DNA of 64,000 nt from Bradyrhizobium sp. DOA9 (GCF_000617845.2 NZ_DF820425.1:5400741-5464740); one strand, 5' to 3'. Counted from the first letter of the stretch, positions 33,223 to 44,661 are shown. A program made the numbers and translations. The notes: generated from the letters alone by a model not told the origin.

Positions 33223-34545
33223 TCAAGCGGTGGGATTTCGCGACAACTCGTCGAGGCTTTCCCGCAAGGACCGATCCAGGATCTCGACGGCGCGGTCGAT
33301 CTCCTCGGTCGAGACGGTCAGCGGCGGCGCGATGCGCCACACCGATCCGCGCTCGGGGCGGCGGCGGATGTTCATGCTCAGCCCATGTTCAAAGCACTTC
33401 TTCGTCGTCAGGCCGCCGAGCTGGTGCGCCGCGCGCCGACTGTTGCGGTCGGTAACCAGCTCGACGCCGAGCAGAAGCCCCATGCCCCTGATGTCGCCGA
33501 TCTGCTCGTATTTCTGCTGAAGACCCTCGAAGCGGCCGCGCAGATAGGCGCCCATGACATTGGCACGCTCGACCAGCTTCTCCTCCGCGATCACATTCAG
33601 CACTGCGAGCCCGACCTCGGCCAGCAGCGGATCGGAGACGTGGCTGGTGTAATAGGTGAAGTGATCCTCGTGCAGCTTGCTCTCGATCGCTTCGGTGGTC
33701 GAGACCGCCGCGAGCGGAAGGCCCCCACCAAGCGTCTTCGACATGGTCATGATGTCGGGGACGACGCCGAAATATTCCGACCCCGTCTTCTTGCCGATGC
33801 GTCCGAACGCCGTCTGAGCCTCGTCGAAGATCAGCAGCATTCCGCGATCGTGGGCCGCCTTGCGCAGCGTCTCCATGAAAGCCTTCGGCGGCACCAGCAC
33901 GCCGCCGGCACTGATCACGGGCTCGGCGATGATCGCCGCGCCCCGCCCGCTCGACTGCATGTCGAACATCTTCAGCGCCAGCTCGAGATTGGCGAGCGCC
34001 GATGCTTCCTCACTCCCCTTGTCGATGTAGGGACGATAGGCATTCGGCTCGGGGATGACGAACACGCCGGGCGGCGGCACGCCATAGCCCTTGCGGTCGC
34101 TCGCCATCGAGACCGAGGCGGCGCCGCCGGTGATGCCGTGCCAGGAGCCGCCGAGGACAAGCACCTCATAGCCGCCGGTGTACATCTTGGCCATTCGGAG
34201 CGCGACTTCGGTCGCCTCCGAGCCGGTGTTGATGAAGATCGAGCGCTTGAGATCGCCGGGCAGCCAATCCGTCGCCAGCACCTGGGCGAGTTCGGCCACC
34301 ACTTCGGGGATCATCCCGCTGAAGAGATGGAACGCTTTCTTCCCGGCCCGCTCCACCGCCGCGACAATGGCAGGGTGGTTGTGGCCGATGGTCGCGCACA
34401 TCTGCCCCGAAGTGAAATCGAGATAGTCGCGCCCGTCGCTGTCGGTGACGATGGTCCCCTTCGCGGTCGTGAAAAGGTTCGGGAACACGTCTCCGCCGTA
34501 CCGCACGAGAAACTCGTCGGCGGCTTGTTTCAGCGCTGAAGTCAT
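33223..34545 (-). CDS. dgdA: 2,2-dialkylglycine decarboxylase-like class III aminotransferase
   Basis: PLP enzyme of 440 aa. The PLP lysine is K270 in MSKTLGGGLPLAAV, preceded by LLIFDEAQTAFGRIG. Features shared with Burkholderia cepacia dialkylglycine decarboxylase rather than ordinary omega-aminotransferases are LDFTSGQM with Gln48 (the substrate-carboxylate residue in DGD), HLFSGMI, GSWHGITGGAAS, FTYYTSHVSDPLLAEVGL and VWRIAPPLTVS. DGD decarboxylates 2,2-dialkylglycines such as aminoisobutyrate and transfers the amino group to pyruvate. A LysR gene is divergent, as dgdR is from dgdA. AGGAG is six bases before the ATG. Confidence 0.85.
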   Translation of the reverse strand: MTSALKQAADEFLVRYGGDVFPNLFTTAKGTIVTDSDGRDYLDFTSGQMCATIGHNHPAIVAAVERAGKKAFHLFSGMIPEVVAELAQVLATDWLPGDLKRSIFINTGSEATEVALRMAKMYTGGYEVLVLGGSWHGITGGAASVSMASDRKGYGVPPPGVFVIPEPNAYRPYIDKGSEEASALANLELALKMFDMQSSGRGAAIIAEPVISAGGVLVPPKAFMETLRKAAHDRGMLLIFDEAQTAFGRIGKKTGSEYFGVVPDIMTMSKTLGGGLPLAAVSTTEAIESKLHEDHFTYYTSHVSDPLLAEVGLAVLNVIAEEKLVERANVMGAYLRGRFEGLQQKYEQIGDIRGMGLLLGVELVTDRNSRRAAHQLGGLTTKKCFEHGLSMNIRRRPERGSVWRIAPPLTVSTEEIDRAVEILDRSLRESLDELSRNPTA

Positions 34546-34710
34546 GGCGTCTCCTTGAGCAAGCGGCATCTGCCGCGCGCGGGGCACGGCGTGGCGATGC
34601 GGAGTCCGCTCACCGGTCTCGGGGCAGATTGTGGGCACGAAGCTGTTGCGTCGGGGCGTTCGCGGTACGAAACTTGCCCGTGCAACGGAGACATTCGTAA
34701 CCGGGCAGAC

Positions 34711-35679
34711 ATGATGGGCGCCAGTTCAAAAAACTCAGCAGCCGATGAAGCAAGCTCAACGGGGCGCCCGCGCATGCCGCCGCTGAAGGCGCTGTCGGCG
34801 TTCGAAGCCGCTTCCCGCCACGGCAGCTTCAGCCGCGCTGCAGAGGAGCTCGGGGTCACGCCTTCCGCGATCAGCCATCACATCCAGAACCTCGAGGATT
34901 TTCTCGGCGTGCGCGTGTTCTCGCGGCACGCCGGCCGTGCCGTGCTCACCAACGCCGGCCGCCTCTATGCCGGCGAGATCGAGCGCGCGTTCGGCACGAT
35001 CATGGGTGCGACGCGGCTGGTGGCGCCGCAATCGCAGCGCGATCATTTGTTCATCGCCAGCGGACCGAGCTTTGCCGCCAAATGGCTACAACCGCGGATC
35101 GGCAATTTCATCGGCCAGCATCCGGAGATCGGGATCAGGCTGTCGACCATCGCCGATCTGCGCGATCTCGAAACCATCCGCTTCGACCTCGCGATCGCCT
35201 ATGGGCGCCCACCGGTCGTGAACGACAGGCAGATTGAGCCGCTCCTCGCCGAGCGCCTGCGCCCGCTCTGCAGCCCGCGGCTGATCGAGCAGCTCGACCT
35301 GCGCGAGCCCGGCGATCTCGCCCGCGCCACGCTGATCCATTCCTCGAACGCGCTGACCTGGACCGATTATCTGCGCAAGGTCACAGGCGCGAGCATCAAG
35401 GCGCGTCACGAATTGTGGTTCGACCGCTCCACCATGGCGATCGATGCAGCCGTCGAGGGTCTTGGCGTCGTGCTGGAGAGCGAGATTCTCGCCGCCGAGG
35501 AGCTGGACAAGGGCGCGCTCGTCGTACCGTTCCGCCAACCCAACTTCGAAGTGGAGACGGTCTCCTACTATCTGGTGCGCTCGGCTGAAGCGAAAGGACG
35601 TAGCCATGTCAGCGCGTTCGAGGCTTGGCTGCGCGCGAAGATCTCGGCTGCAAACTTGCAGACCACGAGCGTGACCTAG
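34711..35679 (+). CDS. LysR-family regulator, DgdR-like by context
   Basis: Regulator of about 322 aa, GcvA-type by sequence: PPLKALSAFEAASRHGSFSR...AAEELGVTPSAISHHIQNLE, then an effector domain (RDHLFIASGPSFAAKWLQPRI, GLGVVLESEILAAEELDKGALV). ATG 34711 (or 34714) is used; ATG 34774, directly before the helix-turn-helix, is a shorter option. It is divergent from the dgdA-like gene across 165 bases and is its likely regulator. Confidence 0.85.
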   Translation: MMGASSKNSAADEASSTGRPRMPPLKALSAFEAASRHGSFSRAAEELGVTPSAISHHIQNLEDFLGVRVFSRHAGRAVLTNAGRLYAGEIERAFGTIMGATRLVAPQSQRDHLFIASGPSFAAKWLQPRIGNFIGQHPEIGIRLSTIADLRDLETIRFDLAIAYGRPPVVNDRQIEPLLAERLRPLCSPRLIEQLDLREPGDLARATLIHSSNALTWTDYLRKVTGASIKARHELWFDRSTMAIDAAVEGLGVVLESEILAAEELDKGALVVPFRQPNFEVETVSYYLVRSAEAKGRSHVSAFEAWLRAKISAANLQTTSVT

Positions 35680-35801
35680 CAAATACGGACTAGGCAAGCA
35701 GAGCCGCCATGTGAGCGCGTGATAGGACAAGGCACCCGTTTCCGCTAAACTCGGCACCAAGGCCGCCATGATCAACCCGCGGCCCGCCAGGGAGCATGTC
35801 G

Positions 35802-36827
35802 ATGGAATACCGACGCTTGGGCCGGTCCGGCCTCATGGTGCCTGCCTTGAGCCTGGGAACGGGCACGTTCGGGGGCGTCGGCCGCCTTGCGGCATGGGGC
35901 ACGACGGACGCGACCGAGGCGCGGCGCCTTCTGGACATCTGCCTCGAGGCCGGCGTGTCGATGTTCGACACCGCGAACGTCTATTCGCTCGGCGAGTCCG
36001 AGCGGGTGCTCGGGCAAGCCATCAAGGGGCGCCGCGACAAGGTGCTGGTCTCGACCAAGGCGACGTTCCGCTTCGGCGACGGCCCGAACGACATCGGCTC
36101 ATCACGCCAGAATCTGCTCGCGGCGATCGACGGTTCGCTGAGCCGGCTCGGCACCGATTATATCGATCTGTTCCAGCTCCACGGCTTCGACGCCTTCACG
36201 CCACCCGAAGAGGTGCTCTCGACTCTCGACGTGCTCGTGCGGGCCGGCAAGATCCGCTATGTCGGCGTCTCGAATTTCTCTGGCTGGCACCTGATGAAGT
36301 CGCTCGGCGTCGCCGACAAGCACGGTTTTCCGCGCTACGTCGCCAACCAGACCTACTATTCGCTAATCGGGCGCGACTACGAATGGGAATTGATGCCGCT
36401 CGGCCTCGACCAGGGGCTGGGCGCCGTGGTCTGGTCGCCGCTCGGCTGGGGGCGCCTCACCGGAAAGATCCGCCGCGGTCAGCCCAAACCGGAGGTCAGC
36501 CGCCTGCCCAAGACGGCCGAGTTCGGCCCGCCCGTCTCGGACGAGCATGTCTACCGTGTCGTCGATGCGATCGACGAGATCGCGAAGGAGACCGGCAAGA
36601 GCGTCTCGCAGATCGCGCTGAACTGGCTGCTGCAGCGTCCGACGGTCTCGACGCTGATCATCGGCGCACGCAACGAGGCCCAGCTGCGCGAAAATCTCGG
36701 CGCGGTCGGCTGGTCCTTGACCAAGGACCAGGTCGCAAAGCTCGATGCCGCAAGCACGGTGACGCTGCCCTATCCCTATTGGCATCAGCGCGTGACCTTC
36801 AGCGATCGCAATCCGCCCGCGGTCTAG
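35802..36827 (+). CDS. Aldo/keto reductase, voltage-gated K+ channel beta-subunit type
   Basis: NAD(P)H-dependent oxidoreductase of 341 aa. The AKR tetrad is in MFDTANVYSLGESE (Asp, Tyr), STKATFRFG (Lys) and LFQLHGFDAFTP (His). RYVGVSNFSGWHLMKS, NQTYYSLIGRDYEWEL and STLIIGARNEAQLRENLGAVGW place it with the YghZ/Tas-like AKR11/12-type enzymes. Of two near ATGs, 35802 is preferred because AGGGAG lies seven bases before it. Possible role in reducing aldehydes or ketones, perhaps those released by the neighbouring decarboxylase (inference). Confidence 0.88.
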   Translation: MEYRRLGRSGLMVPALSLGTGTFGGVGRLAAWGTTDATEARRLLDICLEAGVSMFDTANVYSLGESERVLGQAIKGRRDKVLVSTKATFRFGDGPNDIGSSRQNLLAAIDGSLSRLGTDYIDLFQLHGFDAFTPPEEVLSTLDVLVRAGKIRYVGVSNFSGWHLMKSLGVADKHGFPRYVANQTYYSLIGRDYEWELMPLGLDQGLGAVVWSPLGWGRLTGKIRRGQPKPEVSRLPKTAEFGPPVSDEHVYRVVDAIDEIAKETGKSVSQIALNWLLQRPTVSTLIIGARNEAQLRENLGAVGWSLTKDQVAKLDAASTVTLPYPYWHQRVTFSDRNPPAV

Positions 36828-36956
36828 GGCAGCTGCATCGAGCGCGCTGAGGCGACGGCGCCGGCAGCGCGGTTCCGGAACTATCGCGGCCCTGCCCTGT
36901 TGGCGCAATACTCGGCCCAAGGCTGGGTCCGATTCGCCAACGATACGCCGCTCACG

Positions 36957-38378
36957 ATGTCGACAGTCACCATCGAGCATGCCGACGGCCTGCCGCAGCC
37001 GCAACGCAACCAGGCGGTGCTGACCATTGCGCTCGGCATCGTCATGGCGGTGGTCGACAGCGCCATCGCCAATGTGGCGCTGCCGACGATCGCGGCCGAC
37101 CTCGATGCGAGCCCGGCCTTCTCGATCTGGATCGTCAACGGCTACCAGCTCGCGATCACGATCTCGCTGCTGCCGCTGGCGTCGCTCGGCGAGATCGTCG
37201 GCTATCGCCGCGTCTATTTGGTCGGGCTGGCGCTGTTCACGCTGGCCTCGGCCTTCTGTGCGGTGGCCCACACGCTGCCGATGCTGACGATCGCGCGCAT
37301 CCTCCAGGGCTTTGGCGCGGCCGGCATCATGAGCGTCAACGCGGCGCTGGTGCGATTCACCTACCCGCGCAGCCAGCTCGGCCGTGGCATCGGGCTGAAC
37401 GCGCTCGTGGTCGCCTTCTCGGCCGCGATCGGCCCGACGCTCGCCGCCGGCATCCTCGCGGTCGGAAGCTGGCCCTGGCTGTTCGCGATCAACGTGCCGC
37501 TCGGCGCGGTGACGCTGGTGCTGGGCCTGCGCAGCCTGCCGCACACCAAGCCCGCGAGCCGCTCCTTCGACTGGCAGAGTGCGGCGCTGTCGGCGATCAC
37601 GTTCGGCGTCGGCATCGCGGCGGTCGACAGCGTCGGGCACGGCGCGGCTGCGATCACCTGCCTCATACAGTTTGGCATCGCGTTCGTTGCCGGCGGGCTG
37701 CTGATCTATCGCGAGACGCACATGACCTCGCCGCTCCTGCCGGTCGATCTGCTGCGCATCCCGGTGTTCGCGCTGTCGATTGCGACCTCGATCGCGTCGT
37801 TCTGTGGGCAGATGCTGGCCTTCGTGGCGATTCCCTTCTACCTCCAGAGCCGCTTCGGCTATTCGGCCGTGCATATGGGCCTGTTGATCACGCCCTGGCC
37901 GATCGCGCTGGCGTTCGCGGCGCCCCTCGCCGGCCGCCTGGTCGAGCATTATCCGGCCGGCCTGCTCGGCGGCATAGGCCTCACGGTATTCGCCTGTGGC
38001 CTTGCCGCGCTGGCCTTTCTGCCGGCAACGCCAACCCCGCTCGACGTGATCTGGCGGATGGCGCTCGCCGGCGCCGGCTTCGGCCTGTTCCAGACTCCGA
38101 ACAACCGCACCATGATCGCAGCCGCGCCGCGCGATCGTGCCGGCGGCGCCAGCGGGATGCTGGGGACGGCGCGCCTGCTCGGCCAGACCACCGGAGCGGC
38201 GCTGGTGGCGCTGTTGCTCGGACAGTATCCCGTTGAGGGGACCAGGCTGGCGCTCCTTGTCGGCGTTGGATTTGCGCTCTGCGGCGCGGTGCTGAGCATG
38301 CTGCGGCTTTCGCCGGCCGGCGCGCGCGGTGCCGAGCAGGTTCGCGTGCAGGACGATCAGCGCCTGCGCGGGGATTAG
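36957..38378 (+). CDS. MFS transporter, DHA2 (EmrB/QacA) family
   Basis: Drug:H+ antiporter-like transporter of 473 aa with about 14 hydrophobic segments: ALGIVMAVVDSAIANVALPTIA (DHA2 motif near the first helix), WIVNGYQLAITISLLPLASLGEIVGYRR, FGAAGIMSVNAALVRFTYPRSQLGRGIGLNALVVAFSAAIGPTLA. It probably exports small organic compounds. The start is the ATG after a weak upstream region. It follows the aldo/keto reductase gene by 129 bases. Confidence 0.9.
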   Translation: MSTVTIEHADGLPQPQRNQAVLTIALGIVMAVVDSAIANVALPTIAADLDASPAFSIWIVNGYQLAITISLLPLASLGEIVGYRRVYLVGLALFTLASAFCAVAHTLPMLTIARILQGFGAAGIMSVNAALVRFTYPRSQLGRGIGLNALVVAFSAAIGPTLAAGILAVGSWPWLFAINVPLGAVTLVLGLRSLPHTKPASRSFDWQSAALSAITFGVGIAAVDSVGHGAAAITCLIQFGIAFVAGGLLIYRETHMTSPLLPVDLLRIPVFALSIATSIASFCGQMLAFVAIPFYLQSRFGYSAVHMGLLITPWPIALAFAAPLAGRLVEHYPAGLLGGIGLTVFACGLAALAFLPATPTPLDVIWRMALAGAGFGLFQTPNNRTMIAAAPRDRAGGASGMLGTARLLGQTTGAALVALLLGQYPVEGTRLALLVGVGFALCGAVLSMLRLSPAGARGAEQVRVQDDQRLRGD

Positions 38379-38497
38379 CAGATGCCGGATTCGCGCATTG
38401 TCGTGCACAACCTCTGCGTGGCTTAACTATCCGGAGCAATAGCCTATTGCCCTCCCGCTCCGGTTGCGCATAGTGGCGGTGGGACAAGGGGCATTTC

Positions 38498-38959
38498 ATG
38501 CGTTCATTGGGAATTGTGGCGCTCAGCGTCATGCTGGGCGGCTGCGCGTCGGTCACGCGCGGCACGACGGAGAACATCAGCATTTCGTCAACGCCTTCAG
38601 GCGTGGAAGCCGTCGTCAGCGGAATGGACGTTCCAACCACCTGCACGACGCCTTGCTCGGTGGTCGTCAAGCGGAACGCCGACATCTCGATCACCTTCCA
38701 GAAGGAAGGCTATGAGCCGCAAATCGTTCCGCTCAGCCGGGACGTCCAGACGGGTGGAGCCGCGGGTTTTGCCGGCAATCTCCTGCTGGGCGGTGTCATC
38801 GGCATGGGCGTCGACGCGGCGACCGGGGCCGCGACCGATCACAAGCCGAACCCGGTCATCGTGACGATGCAACCTGCTGCCCCTCCCCGCAGCGCGCGGC
38901 CGCCGGCTCCCAGGAAGCCGCGAGCGCCGGCGCCGCCTCCGCCAGACACCGGCACCTAG
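38498..38959 (+). CDS. PEGA-like lipoprotein
   Basis: Protein of 153 aa with a lipobox LGGC at about residue 15, so it is probably anchored to the outer membrane. The core (STPSGVEAVVSGMDVPTTCTTPCSVVVKRNADISITFQKEGY) resembles a PEGA domain. A Gly/Ala segment (GFAGNLLLGGVIGMGVDAATGAATD) and a Pro-rich end follow. Function unknown. A bidirectional terminator separates it from clpA. Confidence 0.82.
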   Translation: MRSLGIVALSVMLGGCASVTRGTTENISISSTPSGVEAVVSGMDVPTTCTTPCSVVVKRNADISITFQKEGYEPQIVPLSRDVQTGGAAGFAGNLLLGGVIGMGVDAATGAATDHKPNPVIVTMQPAAPPRSARPPAPRKPRAPAPPPPDTGT

Positions 38960-38961
38960 CA

Positions 38962-38989
38962 AAAAGGCCGGCTTTGCAGCCGGCCTTTT
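38962..38989. terminator. Bidirectional terminator between lipoprotein gene and clpA
   Basis: AAAAGGCCGGCT and AGCCGGCCTTTT form a perfect 12-bp stem around TTGC, with A and T runs on both sides. It serves transcripts from both sides: the + strand lipoprotein gene and the - strand clpA. Confidence 0.92.
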
Positions 38990-39008
38990 CGATTTCATCA
39001 CATGCCGA

Positions 39009-41417
<2,409 letters not shown>

Positions 41418-41702
41418 TCGCGTCCTCTATGGCCCCCACCATCATGATCGCCATCGCCCGGTCAGGCAACAACAACCTTTGTCACATATAGTTATACAAG
41501 ACCGCGGCGAAAGACCGGTTCCGCGACTCGGCGGCGACACACCTGCGGTATTTTCGATGCAAAACCCGTTCCGATTTGGGCGGGATCGGCGCCGGCGCAG
41601 GATTCCGTAGTTTTGCCGGCTGCGTCCGACAGCGCGCAGCCCTCACGCGACAATGACATTGCGGCTTAAACGCGAACCGGGTTCAAACGCGGCGAAAGGC
41701 GT

Positions 41703-42035
41703 CTACTTCTTTTCCATCACACATTGCAGCGGGTGCTGGTGCTTGCGGGCGAAATCCATCACCTGCGTCACCTTGGTCTCGGCGATTTCGTAGGTGAATA
41801 CGCCGCACTCCCCGATGCCATGATGATGGACGTGCAGCATGATCTTGGTCGCGGCTTCGATGTCCTTGTTGAAGAATTTCTCCAGCACATGAACGACGAA
41901 CTCCATCGGCGTGTAGTCGTCGTTCAGGATCAGCACGCGGTACAGGTTTGGCCGCTTGGTCTTCGGCTTGACCTTGGTGATGACCGACGTGCTCGGACCC
42001 GAGGGAGTGCCCGGACGATTGTCGTCATTGCTCAT
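41703..42035 (-). CDS. clpS: ATP-dependent Clp protease adaptor ClpS
   Basis: N-end rule adaptor of 110 aa that delivers substrates to ClpAP. The core is complete: PNLYRVLILNDDYTPMEFVVHVLEKFF (the NDDYTPMEFV substrate pocket) and MLHVHHHGIGECGVFTYEIAETKV...ARKHQHPLQC. The start at ATG 42035 (MSNDDNRPG) fits usual alphaproteobacterial ClpS length; an ATG 60 bases further upstream is possible. It precedes clpA, as usual. Confidence 0.95.
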   Translation of the reverse strand: MSNDDNRPGTPSGPSTSVITKVKPKTKRPNLYRVLILNDDYTPMEFVVHVLEKFFNKDIEAATKIMLHVHHHGIGECGVFTYEIAETKVTQVMDFARKHQHPLQCVMEKK

Positions 42036-42512
42036 ACGAGGCGCGTCGGCAGCGGCTGGCGCGGACAGATCAAGGCTGGAAGTCAATTGCAGCATGGCAC
42101 AGGCGTTCAAATTCCCCACGGAAGCGGATGGCGGTCACTGCGCGACCCCGCCTTCGGAGCCCGGCGCAGGCGCCGCCTTTGGATCGCCGCTCCCGACAAA
42201 TCCGGTTCAGGCCGGATCGCTCGCCAGCAATATGGCCCTGCCCCCGGCCGGCCGCAAGCACGCGAGAATCCGGCCCATGCGGTCGCAGCAGTCCCGATTC
42301 CCGGTCCGGGCGATCCTGCTCAGGTTAATCAATCCGGAGCGATTTGACAAAAATTTCCCCTCGGCACGTTTAGAACGTGTTGACCAGGAACCCGGCCGTT
42401 AACCCGGTTGGGACGGTTTTCCGCAAAACGCTCCGTTTTTCTACGGTCCAATTTACCTGCCATTCAATGGCATGCCGCGAAATCGTGCAAAACACAGGTT
42501 TCGGGGATCGTC
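42036..42512. other. Intergenic region between clpS and the vWA pilus gene
   Basis: No supportable gene was found in these 477 bases. A TTGACA (42344-42349) with a TTTAGA some 19 bases further is a weak promoter candidate for the vWA gene. Open frames here lack recognisable similarity or ribosome-binding sites. Confidence 0.4.
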
Positions 42513-43865
42513 ATGTCTGGTCTGCCCCTCGTCAGCCGCCTTGGTCGGCAACTCGCCCGTTTTGCAGCGGCCGAGCAAGGCAATATCGCGGTGATCTTCG
42601 CCATTGCGCTCGTTCCGGTGCTGAGCTTCGTCGGCGCGGCGATCGACTACAGCCGCGCCGCCCAGGCCCGCACCGCGATGCAGTCAGCTCTCGATTCCAC
42701 TGCGCTGATGCTTTCCAGGGACCTGTCGTCGGGCACCATCTCCACGTCACAGATCTCCACCAAGGCGCAATCCTATTTCAACGCCCTGTTCACGGACACC
42801 ACGACCCTCCCGTCGGTCAGCGTCGCCGCGACCTACAACGCGAGCACCAGCATCGGCTCGACGATCCAGCTGACTGGAACCGGCACCTACACGACCAGCT
42901 TCATGAAGATCGCCGGCTTCCCGACGCTCGACGTCGGCACCTCATCCACCAGCGCCTGGGGCCTGACACGCATGCGCGTGGCCTTGGTGCTCGACGTCAC
43001 GGGATCGATGGCGTCAGACGGCAAGATGGCCGCGATGCAGACGGCCGCGAAGAACCTGGTTGACCAGCTCAGCGCGCTCGCGAAGACCAACGGCGACGTC
43101 TACATCTCGATCGTTCCGTTCGCCAAGGACGTCAACGTCGGCAGCAGCAATTACAACCAGTCCTGGATCGATTTCAGCGATTGGGACGCCGCCAACGGCA
43201 GCTGGAGCTGCGCCGCGGGCAACAATTGGAATTGCAATAACTGGAAGTGGACGCCGGCCAACCACAACACCTGGAACGGTTGCGTGACCGACCGCGATCA
43301 GGACTACGATACCAAGAACACCCCGCCAACGAGCGCCAATGTGAGCACGCTCTTCCCGGCCGAGCAGTATTCCTACTGCAACACGGGCAGTTCGTCTTAC
43401 CTGCAGCCGATCATGGCCTTGAGCTACGACTGGTCCGCGCTCAAGGCCCGGATCGACGCCCTGAAGCCCACGGGCAACACCAACCAGAGTATCGGAATCG
43501 CCTGGGGTTGGATGACGCTCTCGAGCGGCGACCCCATGAACGCGCCGGCCAAGGACACCAACTACACCTACAAGGATGCGATCGTCCTGCTCTCCGACGG
43601 TCTCAATACGCAGAACCGCTGGTACAGCGGTGCTTCGCAGATCGACGCCCGGCAGAAGATCCTCTGCGACAACGCCAAGGCCCAGCCCAACAACATCACG
43701 ATCTATGCGGTGCAGGTGAACACGGGCGGCGATCCGACCTCGAGCGTGCTGCAATATTGTGCCAGCGGCAGCGACAAGTTCTATCTGGTCACCTCGGCGA
43801 GCCAGACGGTCTCGGTGTTCAAGGACATCGGCACTTCGCTGTCGAAGCTGCGCGTGGCGCGCTGA
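42513..43865 (+). CDS. TadE/TadG-type pilus assembly protein with vWA domain
   Basis: Protein of 450 aa. The N-terminal RFAAAEQGNIAVIFAIALVPVLSFVGAAIDYSRA is a TadE/G-like hydrophobic segment with the conserved Glu and Gly. The vWA domain begins VALVLDVTGSMASDGKM, an intact MIDAS DxTGS, and continues to ILCDNAKAQPNNITIYAVQVNTGG. The middle is rich in Trp, Asn and Cys (NWNCNNWKW). Probably a secreted or pilus-associated adhesin-like subunit. No other tad genes are nearby. Confidence 0.85.
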   Translation: MSGLPLVSRLGRQLARFAAAEQGNIAVIFAIALVPVLSFVGAAIDYSRAAQARTAMQSALDSTALMLSRDLSSGTISTSQISTKAQSYFNALFTDTTTLPSVSVAATYNASTSIGSTIQLTGTGTYTTSFMKIAGFPTLDVGTSSTSAWGLTRMRVALVLDVTGSMASDGKMAAMQTAAKNLVDQLSALAKTNGDVYISIVPFAKDVNVGSSNYNQSWIDFSDWDAANGSWSCAAGNNWNCNNWKWTPANHNTWNGCVTDRDQDYDTKNTPPTSANVSTLFPAEQYSYCNTGSSSYLQPIMALSYDWSALKARIDALKPTGNTNQSIGIAWGWMTLSSGDPMNAPAKDTNYTYKDAIVLLSDGLNTQNRWYSGASQIDARQKILCDNAKAQPNNITIYAVQVNTGGDPTSSVLQYCASGSDKFYLVTSASQTVSVFKDIGTSLSKLRVAR

Positions 43866-43883
43866 CCGATCCTGAGCGCAACA

Positions 43884-43912
43884 AAAAGCCCGGCTGGTTC
43901 AGCCGGGCTTTT
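43884..43912. terminator. Bidirectional terminator between vWA gene and phasin
   Basis: AAAAGCCCGGCT and AGCCGGGCTTTT form a perfect 12-bp stem around GGTTC, with A and T runs outward. It lies between the convergent vWA gene and phasin. Confidence 0.92.
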
Positions 43913-43935
43913 CGATTCCAGAATGTCTCGAGATG

Positions 43936-44274
43936 TTACTGGGCCGCCGGGGTGAACTTCGACACGATGGTCTCGACCGGCTTGAACGCCTGCTTGGCGA
44001 GGTCGCCGTAGAGGCCGGCGATCTTCTGCGATTCCGCAACGAAGGTTTCGTAGGCGGAACGGGCAAAATCGGTCTGCGCTTCCATGGCCTTGTCCAGCGA
44101 CTTCACGCCGGAAAGCTTCTCGACGAAGGACTTGGTGTCTTCGAACGACTTCTTGGTGTAGTCGCCATAGGCGCTGGCGATCGCCTGGAGGCCATGCTGC
44201 ACCGAGGTCGCGGAGGCTACGCACTGCTCGAACTGCTCTTTCCCGTAGTTCTGGAAGTCTTCAACCTTGAACAT
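43936..44274 (-). CDS. Phasin family protein (Phasin_2)
   Basis: Polyhydroxyalkanoate granule-associated protein of 112 aa, nearly all helical. MFKVEDFQNYGKEQFE, ASATSVQHGLQAIASAYGDYTKKSFEDTKSFVEKLSGVKSLDKAMEAQTDFARSAYETFVAESQKIAGLYGDLAKQ split over the length are typical Phasin_2. It coats PHB granules and limits coalescence. AAGGA is seven bases before the ATG. Two TGC-N3-GCA palindromes lie 61-105 bases upstream and are candidate PhaR sites. Confidence 0.94.
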   Translation of the reverse strand: MFKVEDFQNYGKEQFEQCVASATSVQHGLQAIASAYGDYTKKSFEDTKSFVEKLSGVKSLDKAMEAQTDFARSAYETFVAESQKIAGLYGDLAKQAFKPVETIVSKFTPAAQ

Positions 44275-44335
44275 GTCGGAATCCTTATCCCTGGCTCGCG
44301 TCGGGAAGCCCCGGCTCCCTAACTCCGCCCAAAAT

Positions 44336-44379
44336 TAGTGCAACGCACAAAAAAGTCAAGAATCTTGTGCGTCGCACAA
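44336..44379. promoter_or_regulatory. Two candidate PhaR-type sites upstream of phasin
   Basis: TTGTGCG-T-CGCACAA (44365-44379) is a perfect 15-bp palindrome. A second, weaker copy TAGTGCAACGCACAA (44336-44350) matches at 12 of 15, centred 29 bp away. Both contain TGC-N3-GCA, the core of the PhaR consensus CTGC-N3/4-GCAG known from other alphaproteobacteria. PhaR binding here is inferred. Confidence 0.6.
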
Positions 44380-44661
44380 AATCCGGCGCAAATCGCAGAG
44401 ATTCCCGGGGTTTCCCGCAAGGGTTCCTTAAGCTTTTGGAAACCGGCCCACCCTACCCTGATTCCCTGGACGTGTTCACTTCCGCGAGCGGCCAAATGCC
44501 GTTTGAGAACATCACCTTAGCCAGAATAGCGGCTTGGGCCCAACGTCCCCCGCGGCGAACACCAGCGGAGGGACAGCCCGAGCAGGTAATGATCCCGGGT
44601 CCGTTGGGCACAATTTCGCCTCACGAGCCGGTGATCTAGTCAGAAACGGGGACGGGGTTCC
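44380..44661. other. Intergenic region upstream of the carboxypeptidase gene
   Basis: With the phasin promoter this is part of a 387-base gap. No gene is supported: a 90-codon open frame at 44367-44639 has low-complexity content and no similarity. The region probably holds the promoter of the D-Ala-D-Ala carboxypeptidase. Confidence 0.45.

Noticed and set aside
36363..38408. 681-codon minus-strand frame opposite the aldo/keto reductase and MFS genes
   Set aside because: It spans two unrelated real genes, is His/Arg/Gln/Asp-rich and has no recognisable domain.
44367..44639. 90-codon frame between phasin and the carboxypeptidase gene
   Set aside because: No ribosome-binding site and no similarity; overlaps probable promoter elements.
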